NCBI GenBank assembly: GCA_964579675.1
Contig: CAZOIA010000140.1
Location: forward strand, 1 to 15,137
Length of the DNA stretch: 15,137 nt
Reading direction: 5' to 3'
DNA from: CAZOIA01 sp964579675
Lineage (GTDB): Bacteria; Planctomycetota; Phycisphaerae; UBA1845; PWPN01
The position numbers and the translations under genes are program-made. Of the stretch, positions 7,066-13,505 are shown one piece after another. Below the pieces are notes generated by a model. It saw nothing but the letters and a program-made list of their open reading frames with translations, was not told the DNA's origin and ran no database searches. Position 1 is the stretch's first letter; each line of letters begins with the position of its first letter.

Positions 7066-8223
7066 ATGATTCCAATAGTCCGGACTCTCGCGATTGGCCT
7101 TATCCTGGCGGCCACCGCCAGCGCAGCCGACCCGCTCAAGTTCGAGCGGATCAAGATCGGCAACGTCACCTACGAGGCGGCGTCGGCGTTTGACGTCAAC
7201 AAGGACGGGGCGGCAGATATCGTTTCGGGAGAGTACTGGTTTGCCGGACCGGACTTCGTCAGACAGCATAAGATCTGCGACGTCCGCCGGGAAGGTGATT
7301 ACTACGACGACTTCTCCGATTACCCGATGGACGTCAATGGCGACGGCTACCTGGACATCATCACCGGCGGCTGGTGGGGCAAGACGCTCCGTTGGCGGGA
7401 GAATCCCAAGGGCGGCCCCGTCACCTGGAAGGTCCACGACATCGACAAGTGCGGCAACATCGAGACGGTCAGGTTCTGGGACGTAGACAAGGATGGGCAG
7501 GTGGAAGTCGTTCCCAACGCGGGCGGGCACGTTACCGTTTACAAGCTTGTCCGCGACGAGGCCGGCAAAGGTACGGGCAAGTTCACCAAGCACGTGGTCA
7601 AGGAAAGCGGCTGCGGCCACGGACTGGGGTTCGGTGACGTCAACGGTGATGGCCGGGGCGACTTCATCGTCCCGGACGGATGGATTGAAGCGCCCGAGAG
7701 CCCCCTGAAGGACAAGTGGGCCTGGCATCCGGAGTTCAAGCTCGGCACCACGAGCGTTCCGGTCCTCGTTCATGACGTCAGCGGGGACGGGCGGGCGGAC
7801 ATTATCGAGGGGCAGGGCCACGGCTACGGGCTTAACTGGTGGGAGCAGAAGACCGACCCCACCGGCAAACGCACCTGGGTCAAACACCAGATCGATCCCG
7901 ATCGCTCACAGTACCACGACATGCTGCTGGCCGATATCGACAACGACGGCAAGGTCGAACTCGTCACCGGGAAACGTTATCGAGCACATTGCGGCCACGA
8001 TCCGGGCGCGAGTGATCCGATCGGCTTGTACTACTTTGAAATAGAAGGCGGGCGGTTCAAACGCGTGACCCTCGACTATGGCCCGCCGTCGAAGGCCAGC
8101 GCAGCAGGGATCTACCTGTGGGTGGCCGACATCACCGGCAACGGCTGGAAGGACATCGTCGCCCCCGGCAAGGAAGGTCTCTACCTGTTCAAGAACCACG
8201 GCCCGATCGATTCAGGGAAGTAG
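7066..8223 (+). CDS. Secreted FG-GAP/VCBS-repeat seven-bladed propeller protein
   Basis: A 385-residue exported protein with a signal peptide (MIPIVRTLAIGLILAATASA, cleavage near residue 20-21). Seven calcium-loop repeats of the D-x-[DN]-x-[DN]-G-x-x-[DE] type lie at residues 43-51, 89-97, 139-147, 191-199, 237-245, 290-298 and 355-363 (for example DVNGDGYLD and DVSGDGRAD; the last, DITGNGWKD, is the most divergent). They are spaced at roughly 45-65 residues, as expected for a complete seven-bladed beta-propeller. The protein has no attached catalytic domain, so it may bind a ligand or stabilise a partner; this is inference. ATG 7066 follows GAGGTAGTGAG. The 88-base gap upstream contains a GAAGAC/GTCTTC inverted repeat (6965-6970 and 6981-6986) and a TTTTT run near 7014, possibly marking the end of the HEAT-protein transcript. 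Confidence 0.9.
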   Translation: MIPIVRTLAIGLILAATASAADPLKFERIKIGNVTYEAASAFDVNKDGAADIVSGEYWFAGPDFVRQHKICDVRREGDYYDDFSDYPMDVNGDGYLDIITGGWWGKTLRWRENPKGGPVTWKVHDIDKCGNIETVRFWDVDKDGQVEVVPNAGGHVTVYKLVRDEAGKGTGKFTKHVVKESGCGHGLGFGDVNGDGRGDFIVPDGWIEAPESPLKDKWAWHPEFKLGTTSVPVLVHDVSGDGRADIIEGQGHGYGLNWWEQKTDPTGKRTWVKHQIDPDRSQYHDMLLADIDNDGKVELVTGKRYRAHCGHDPGASDPIGLYYFEIEGGRFKRVTLDYGPPSKASAAGIYLWVADITGNGWKDIVAPGKEGLYLFKNHGPIDSGK

Positions 8224-8388
8224 TACCGGTCCACCCGCCAACGAGCCCTTGCTCCGGGGCGGCTGCCCTTGCCCGATCACGTGATTACCTCAAGACCCGT
8301 TGCGCCAAGGCTGTGCGTTCTACACCTCCATCAGGCCCGGCGGCCAATTCGCAGACCACGCCAGGTCAAGACCCTTAGCCGCCGTGAC

Positions 8389-8417
8389 TTGACATGCGCG
8401 GTTTGGGTCTGTAAACG
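8389..8417 (+). promoter_or_regulatory. Sigma70-type promoter for the sulfatase-fold gene
   Basis: A perfect TTGACA (8389-8394) is followed after 17 bases by TAAACG (8412-8417), a partial -10 match. Transcription would start near 8424, leaving a leader of about 56 bases before the ATG. GTCAAG (8365-8370) and CTTGAC (8388-8393) form an inverted repeat overlapping the -35 box, which could be an operator. The rest of the 8224-8479 gap shows only GC-rich sequence without a convincing gene. Confidence 0.45.
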
Positions 8418-8479
8418 TTGTCGTAACTTCCGGTAGGACAAAGCCTGAACAACCGTCAGCCTTCAGATGGAGAGTAAGC

Positions 8480-10036
8480 ATGTCAAACAGTCACGACGAT
8501 CCGGGAAAAGAAAAGCGTTCGCGCACGCTGGAGACAGACGACGCTCTCTTCAGCAGGAGGAGCTTCATTGGCGGAGCCATAGGGGGATTGGGGACGATGG
8601 GATTGGCGGGAGCCCGTGCGGAGGACCAAAAAAAGGCACAACCACAGATGCCCATCTGGTCGGGCGATCTGACGGCCACCACAAAGCCACAACAACGCAT
8701 TCGCAAGACCGCCAGGCCTAACGGGCTCAACCTGATTGTCATAATCGCGGATACCTGGCGGGCTGACCATCTCGGCTGCTACGGCGCCGACCGCGTCAAG
8801 ACACCTTATCTCGATGCGTTTGCACGCAAGAGCGTTTTGTTCACGAATGCCAACACGGAGGGCCTGCCCACGATTCCCTCTCGCAGAGTCTATCACACCG
8901 GCAAGAGTGTTCTTCCCGAATCGAAGTGGCGGCCACTCAGCGGGGACGATGTTACCTTTGCGGAAGTTCTCAAGAAGCATGGTTTCACGACCAGTTTCGT
9001 CGTTGATACCTATCACCATTTCAAGCCCGGTTACAACTTCCATCGAGGGTTTGATTCCTGGGAATGGATTCGAGGCCAGGAGACTGACAGATGGAGAAGC
9101 GGCCCCAGGGACCAGGTCGATCCCAAGAAGCACATGCCCGGGCATCTGTGGAACGCTCGCTACGACAGGAATATGCGTCAATACCTGATGAATACGCAGG
9201 ACAGACAGAGCGAGGATGACTACTTCTGTGCGAGATCCTGCCGGGCGGCCACGAACTGGCTGGAGCAGAACGCTGGCAATAGGCCCTTCATGCTCTGGAT
9301 CGACATGTTTGATCCTCATGAGCCGTGGGATGCGCCTGCGCGATTTCAGAAGATGTATCGGGATGAGTATCCCTATGAAAGGTACCTGTTCGGATACGGG
9401 GTGAGAAACGCGGATATACGTCCCGATGATCTGCCGGTCATCAGAGACCTTTATGCGGCGGACGTAACCTTCAGTGACTACTGTATCGGGCGCCTTCTCA
9501 AGTCGATCGAGGACATGGGATTGATGGACGATACAATCATCGTGTTCTCTACGGATCACGGCACCCATCTCGGTGAGGAAGGATGCGTACAGAAGACCCC
9601 CGCTCTCCTTAACGGGTGTGTCACGAGCATACCGCTAATCATAAAGCATCCCGCCAAGGAGTATGCCGGGCGGCGCATTCCCGGGCTCGTCAGTGCCGTT
9701 GATTTCATGCCCACGTTCCTGGCGCTGCTCGGGGTTGACGATTATGAGAATGTGGATGGGGACAACATGTGGAAGTTAGTGACGGGCCAGGCTGAGTCAA
9801 TACATGATGCCGTTTACACGGTGTTTGGCCACTATGGGGCAATCCACAATCTCGATTGGCATTACTTCCAGAACATCAGGGGCAAGGATCCGGGTAAGGG
9901 GCCTTGCCTCTACGACTTGAGGAGCGACCGCCAGCAGACCAAGAACGTCATTAAGAAACTCCCGCAGGTGGCAAAGGACTTGAGAGCCAGATTGCAGAAC
10001 CATCTGAAGATCCGCATTCCCCCGGTAGAGGTATAG
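8480..10036 (+). CDS. Tat-exported sulfatase-family hydrolase with Thr at the nucleophile site
   Basis: Member of the alkaline phosphatase/sulfatase superfamily (518 residues), probably exported folded by the Tat system: SRRSFIGGAIGGLGTMGLAGARA (25-47) is a clear twin-arginine signal. Superfamily landmarks are IIADTWRADHLGCYG (88-102, metal-binding Asp91), a Lys in HTGK (139-142), DMFDPHEPW (275-283) and STDHGTHLGEEG (357-368, metal-binding Asp359-His360). The sulfatase signature (C/S)-x-P-S-R reads TIPSR at 131-135, so the residue normally converted to formylglycine is Thr. Known Thr-nucleophile relatives include phosphoethanolamine transferases and nucleotide pyrophosphatases, so the reaction may be phosphoester-related, or the enzyme may be altered. 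ATG 8480 has GGAGAG five bases upstream. Codon use looks less GC-biased than in hom or the HEAT gene. Its neighbours are other exported proteins. Confidence 0.88.
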   Translation: MSNSHDDPGKEKRSRTLETDDALFSRRSFIGGAIGGLGTMGLAGARAEDQKKAQPQMPIWSGDLTATTKPQQRIRKTARPNGLNLIVIIADTWRADHLGCYGADRVKTPYLDAFARKSVLFTNANTEGLPTIPSRRVYHTGKSVLPESKWRPLSGDDVTFAEVLKKHGFTTSFVVDTYHHFKPGYNFHRGFDSWEWIRGQETDRWRSGPRDQVDPKKHMPGHLWNARYDRNMRQYLMNTQDRQSEDDYFCARSCRAATNWLEQNAGNRPFMLWIDMFDPHEPWDAPARFQKMYRDEYPYERYLFGYGVRNADIRPDDLPVIRDLYAADVTFSDYCIGRLLKSIEDMGLMDDTIIVFSTDHGTHLGEEGCVQKTPALLNGCVTSIPLIIKHPAKEYAGRRIPGLVSAVDFMPTFLALLGVDDYENVDGDNMWKLVTGQAESIHDAVYTVFGHYGAIHNLDWHYFQNIRGKDPGKGPCLYDLRSDRQQTKNVIKKLPQVAKDLRARLQNHLKIRIPPVEV

Positions 10037-10078
10037 AATAAGAGCGCCGTTCCCAGCGACTGAATCGCCAGGTTCCCC

Positions 10079-10098
10079 CTTCGCCCCATGTGGGGAAG
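10079..10098 (+). terminator. Small hairpin after the sulfatase-fold gene
   Basis: CTT-CG-CCCC, loop ATGT, GGGG-AAG forms a short stem with a two-base bulge, 43 bases after the stop codon. It lacks a T-tract, so termination is only a possibility. The remainder of the 10037-10215 gap shows no convincing gene or promoter. Confidence 0.25.
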
Positions 10099-10215
10099 TG
10101 CCGTGAGAAGACGACCGTAGCGGCAATGTCTATTGGCGTGGTGGGATGCCCGACCGAGGCCATGTCTTCATTGGCCGGGAGCCGTTCCTCGTCCGCCGAT
10201 CGGAGGATGTAATTG

Positions 10216-11940
10216 ATGAGAGTCGCGGGTCAAGCGTTTATCCGTGCCGGGGTTGCTCTGATGGCGGCCCTGTTTGTCGTCGGCGGCCCGGCGGATCATG
10301 TCGCCGGCGTTGAAGTCGATCCCGGGCTGCTGAGGCGGGACAGCATGAAGGAAAGCAGGAAAGCCGCGGCCCACCGCAAGCGCCGTATCGTCATGGACAA
10401 CGACGGCAACGAACCGGTCTATTATGTCAAACAGGCAACGGCGGAGGCGCTGCTGGCCTGTCGGACCACCGATCTTCTGGGTACCCAGGTGAACACGATT
10501 GTGTACTGTACCTGGAGTTCCGGCTTCGGTCTTTTTACCCATAACACAAAGGTTGGCGAGATCTTTACGTGCACGGAAGAGAAGTTCTCCACCAACAAGA
10601 CGGCCGATTTCATCGCTCAAGGAACGGACCCGCTCGAAATCGTGACCACCTTTTGCCGCAGAATTGGCATCGAGGTGTTCTGGTCCATGCGTATGAATGA
10701 TACGCACGATGCCTGGGGCGGCTGGTACTCGCCCTACATGTTTCCCCAGTTGAAAAAGGATCATCCGGAATGGCTGGTCGCCAGCCGGGAGCAGCGATCC
10801 AAGGTTGGCGGTTGGACGGCGGTTGACTACGCCCACCCGGAGATTCGCGACCTTGCGTTCCGGTACGTCGAGGAAGTCTGCCGGAATTACGACATTGACG
10901 GCGTGATGCTGGACTACTTTCGCCACCCGGTGTTCTTCAAGGCCCATGCCATGGGTGGAAGGGTCGGCCAGCGGGAATGCGACATGATGACCGATATGAT
11001 GCGGCGTGTTCGCGCGATGGCGGACGAAGAGGGCGTCAAGCGAGGACGCCCGATTCTCATTGCCGTACGCGTTCCTGACTCGGTCGAATACTGCAAGGCG
11101 ATCGGATTGGACATTGTCCGTTGGATGAAAGAAGACCTGATCGACCTGCTGGCTGTGAGCGGCTACTTCCGCTTGAACCAGTGGGGAGCCAGCGTGGCCC
11201 TGGGGCACAAGTACGGCGTGCCGGTGCTGGCCTGTTTGAGCGAGTCGCGTATGAAAGGTGAGGCCGGCCGGCTCCGGCAATCACTCCCCGCCTATCGAGC
11301 CCGGGCCCTCAACGCGTGGGCCGCCGACGCCGACGGCATATACACGTTCAACTTCTTCGATCCGAAGAGCCCCCTCTGGCGTGAGATCGGCGATCCCAGG
11401 ACGCTTCAAACGCTGGACCGGATGTACACCACCGGGGCACGAAGTGCCAACGTCATTGAGCGCTGGATGGTTGGGGCAAGCCGTTTCCTCAATCGCTCGC
11501 CGATCTCGCCCGAGCGCCCGAGAGAATTGCAGCCCGGCAAACCGGTCACCGTTCAACTCCGGGTCGGGGAAGACTTCCGTCAGGCACAGGCACCTGAGGT
11601 GACCCTCCGGCTGCAGTTCCGGGGCTTGCCCGCCGCGGCTGACGTCAGCGTAAAGTTGAACGACCACGCGTTAACGGGAGGTACGATGTCCGATTCCTGG
11701 GTGTCGTACAGAGTGGATCCGTCGTTCGTGAAAAAGGGGGCGAACCAGTTGGAGATCCTACTCCCGCTGGACCAGGAAGCCCGACCGATTGTCCGTGACC
11801 TGTTGCTGTCGGTACGCTGCAAGAGGAACTGTTCCCGTGAGAGCTTGCGAAACGTTCGGACACACGACCGCGGAGAAACAGGAACAGAAACGAACAGAAA
11901 CGGGGACGCAGCTAGTTTTCTCATTCGATCCGCAAATTAG
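10216..11940 (+). CDS. Exported GHL10-like (family 10-like) glycoside hydrolase
   Basis: A 574-residue protein with a signal peptide (MRVAGQAFIRAGVALMAALF, cleavage near 30). ATG 10216 is chosen over TTG 10213 because GGAGG (10202-10206) is nine bases upstream. Residues about 56-400 look like a TIM-barrel of the GHL10/DUF187 type. The strand-end motifs are IVMDNDGNE (58-66), NTIVYCTWSSG (93-103), IEVFWSMRMND (152-162), TAVDYAHPEIRD (201-212) and DIDGVMLDYFRHP (226-238). Residues about 435-533 form a beta-sandwich-like segment. The exact substrate and catalytic acids are not certain from sequence. The last 39 residues (from Lys536) are low in hydrophobics and run into a REP-like inverted repeat that carries the TAG stop, so the C-terminus may have been replaced. 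The gene converges on the minus-strand gene at 12019. Confidence 0.8.
   Translation: MRVAGQAFIRAGVALMAALFVVGGPADHVAGVEVDPGLLRRDSMKESRKAAAHRKRRIVMDNDGNEPVYYVKQATAEALLACRTTDLLGTQVNTIVYCTWSSGFGLFTHNTKVGEIFTCTEEKFSTNKTADFIAQGTDPLEIVTTFCRRIGIEVFWSMRMNDTHDAWGGWYSPYMFPQLKKDHPEWLVASREQRSKVGGWTAVDYAHPEIRDLAFRYVEEVCRNYDIDGVMLDYFRHPVFFKAHAMGGRVGQRECDMMTDMMRRVRAMADEEGVKRGRPILIAVRVPDSVEYCKAIGLDIVRWMKEDLIDLLAVSGYFRLNQWGASVALGHKYGVPVLACLSESRMKGEAGRLRQSLPAYRARALNAWAADADGIYTFNFFDPKSPLWREIGDPRTLQTLDRMYTTGARSANVIERWMVGASRFLNRSPISPERPRELQPGKPVTVQLRVGEDFRQAQAPEVTLRLQFRGLPAAADVSVKLNDHALTGGTMSDSWVSYRVDPSFVKKGANQLEILLPLDQEARPIVRDLLLSVRCKRNCSRESLRNVRTHDRGETGTETNRNGDAASFLIRSAN
11882..11901 (+). repeat. Tandem 10-base direct repeat GAACAGAAAC
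   Basis: GAACAGAAAC occurs twice without a gap (11882-11891, 11892-11901). The second copy runs into the left arm of the inverted repeat. It is likely part of the same REP-like element. Confidence 0.7.
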
Positions 11941-11972
11941 CCGGGTCGTTCAAACTAGCTGCGTCCCCGTTT
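11898..11972. repeat. REP-like element: perfect 21-base inverted repeat
   Basis: The left arm (11898-11918) starts AAACGGGGACGCAGC and ends TAGTTT. The right arm (11952-11972) is its exact reverse complement, with a 33-base loop between. The GGGGACGCAGCTA core resembles motifs I associate with REP elements linked to REP-associated tyrosine transposases (from memory, not searched). It lies between converging genes and could also act as a bidirectional terminator, though the T-run after the right arm is only three bases. The TAG stop of the hydrolase (11938-11940) lies in the loop. Confidence 0.85.
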
Positions 11973-12018
11973 GCATCCGCGTTTGGATCCCCAAGGCGCC
12001 GGCCCATAGCTGTCCGGC

Positions 12019-12828
12019 TCACCTTCCCCCGGCTTTGCCTAGCTGCCGATAGAAATCCAACGACTCCGAATAGTTGAAGGGGTTGTAGCTGTAGAAGGCA
12101 ACCATGTACTTGTGGCATCGGTCAGGAAGGTACCACTTCCCAGTGACATCAGGCGTGGCCGACCTGTTGTCGAAGAAGGCGATTAGCAACAGCCTTTTGC
12201 GGGACATGCGGTCGATATAGGTTTTCTTCTCTTCTGCGCAGAACTTCTCGATATCTTTCCTTGTGGGGTTCTTCACATAGTAGGTAAAGCCTCGCATTGC
12301 ATCGTTCTTGAAATACCCTACTAGATGAAACTCAATCTTGCGGGCTTCCTCCGCTTCTCTTTCCTCTTCTAGCCTCCGGGCCTCCTGGGCTTCTTTTCGC
12401 TCGGCGAGGATAAGCTCCCTTTGGGTTCTCGGTAGGAAACGGCCTTCAAAATGGACATAGCCCTCAGCAGTCTTTCTTTCGTAATCATCCTTGGCCGACT
12501 GGACAGTCTCGAGTATCTCTTCGAGTTGCGCTTCGACTTCAGACAGGTGCCCTGAGTGGGCGTTACTCCGCATGGTGGTCTGTGCGCGCTCTATGCAACA
12601 GAATGCCTTGTCAAACTCATATTGTTCAAGGTGTCGCCCGACTTCTACAATGACTACTTGCGCGGTCTCTCTTGCCTTGGCGATTGCCTCCTCTCGTTCG
12701 GCCTTTTGGCGATAGTAGATGTAAACAAGGAATGCAAGCAGAATCACGACCGCTGCGCCACCAAGGCTACAGACGACTATGAGGAACCGTCTATCATCCG
12801 GTAACTCTTGTCCCTGTGCAGCAGACAC
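12019..12828 (-). CDS. Membrane-anchored coiled-coil protein of unknown function
   Basis: A 269-residue protein I do not recognise. A single transmembrane segment (RFLIVVCSLGGAAVVILLAF, 14-33, extending to about 38) follows a short N-terminus. A helical, charged region with coiled-coil character follows (about 40-120 and 135-166, for example EARRLEEEREAEEARK). Between them, EGYVHFEGRFLPRTQRE (122-138) resembles a short motif with a Gly-Tyr/Leu-Val and Trp/Phe pattern seen in some planctomycete proteins (impression only). The C-terminal 100 residues are aromatic and basic (FTYYVKNPTRKDIEKFC, KWYLPDRCHKYMVAFYSYNP) and may be a small globular domain. GTG 12828 has GAGGAG nine bases upstream, overlapping the DinB stop codon (TGAGGAG), which suggests translational coupling. 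Base composition is visibly lower in GC than the flanking genes, which may indicate acquisition by transfer. Confidence 0.78.
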   Translation of the reverse strand: MSAAQGQELPDDRRFLIVVCSLGGAAVVILLAFLVYIYYRQKAEREEAIAKARETAQVVIVEVGRHLEQYEFDKAFCCIERAQTTMRSNAHSGHLSEVEAQLEEILETVQSAKDDYERKTAEGYVHFEGRFLPRTQRELILAERKEAQEARRLEEEREAEEARKIEFHLVGYFKNDAMRGFTYYVKNPTRKDIEKFCAEEKKTYIDRMSRKRLLLIAFFDNRSATPDVTGKWYLPDRCHKYMVAFYSYNPFNYSESLDFYRQLGKAGGR

Positions 12829-12841
12829 CGCGGCGTTCTCC

Positions 12842-13300
12842 TCAATACGGCAGGAACGGCACGTCGGTGAAACCCCATTGCCGGACGGCCAACACCACCT
12901 TGCCGCGATGGTGGGCTTCGTGCTGGGTCAGGTAGAGCACGCGGTTTCGGCCAATGTAGGGGACGCTTTTGTCGCGCTGGTGGGCGTACTGCCGGTGCAT
13001 GGGTTGGCCGCCGTCCCGTTGAAAGAACCGCACCAGCCTGTCGCGTGAGTTCTCCAGTGCGGCGACCAGCGCGGCTTTCGTCTTCCGCGGCGTGCGGTCC
13101 GCCTGTCCGCGGTCGCCCATGCAGTTCTCCATCCAGTGATCGACACCCAACGCGATGTGCTCGAAGATCGCGGCAAGGTCCCGGTCCTCGCCGTCGGGCG
13201 TTCGGGCAAGCCAATCATCGGGAAGGGTCCCGAGGAGCTCGATCGTCTTGTCACGCGTGCGGGTAAAATGATCGAGGATCTCCTGGTCAGCCTCATTCAT
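12842..13300 (-). CDS. DinB/YfiT-like four-helix metal-binding protein
   Basis: A 152-residue cytoplasmic protein of the DinB superfamily; members include metal-dependent thiol transferases and many of unknown function. The expected three-His metal site is visible: His48 in IFEHIALGVDHWM, and His127 and His131 in TQHEAHHRGKVVLAVRQWG, with the family-typical C-terminal end FTDVPFLPY. ATG 13300 is chosen because GGAG sits nine bases upstream; GTG 13330 would add ten residues with no such signal. It is followed after 13 bases by the coiled-coil membrane gene on the same strand, so the two probably form an operon. Specific reaction unknown. Confidence 0.87.
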   Translation of the reverse strand: MNEADQEILDHFTRTRDKTIELLGTLPDDWLARTPDGEDRDLAAIFEHIALGVDHWMENCMGDRGQADRTPRKTKAALVAALENSRDRLVRFFQRDGGQPMHRQYAHQRDKSVPYIGRNRVLYLTQHEAHHRGKVVLAVRQWGFTDVPFLPY

Positions 13301-13345
13301 GACGCATGCTCCAGAGGCAATCGCAGCCACCGTTCATCGCAGCCC

Positions 13346-13351
13346 ATAATA
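13346..13351 (-). promoter_or_regulatory. Possible -10 box for the DinB-like operon
   Basis: On the minus strand TATTAT (five of six consensus bases) lies 46 bases before the DinB-like ATG. No good -35 match is seen at 16-18 bases, so the assignment is tentative. Confidence 0.25.
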
Positions 13352-13422
13352 TCGCGAGCTCGCCACGCACGACAGTTCTCTCGATCTCGACCGTCGGGCT
13401 GGTGCGAACATCTGGCCAGACG

Positions 13423-13451
13423 TTGACACCGGCGAGGTATGCTCCTATATC
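13423..13451 (+). promoter_or_regulatory. Sigma70-type promoter for the UDPGP-family gene
   Basis: A perfect TTGACA (13423-13428), 17 bases, then TATATC (13446-13451, four of six bases). Transcription would start near 13458, with a leader of about 33 bases to GTG 13491 or 48 to ATG 13506. It is divergent from the DinB-like operon. Confidence 0.6.
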
Positions 13452-13505
13452 TGTCGGCGTTTTCGACGATCCGCTTAGGCTTTACTCGGCGTGCCGTTCT
13501 CTCCG

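Noticed and set aside
8224..8479. Short frames in the gap before the sulfatase-fold gene
   Set aside because: They continue from frames inside neighbouring genes and have no ribosome-binding site or protein-like composition.
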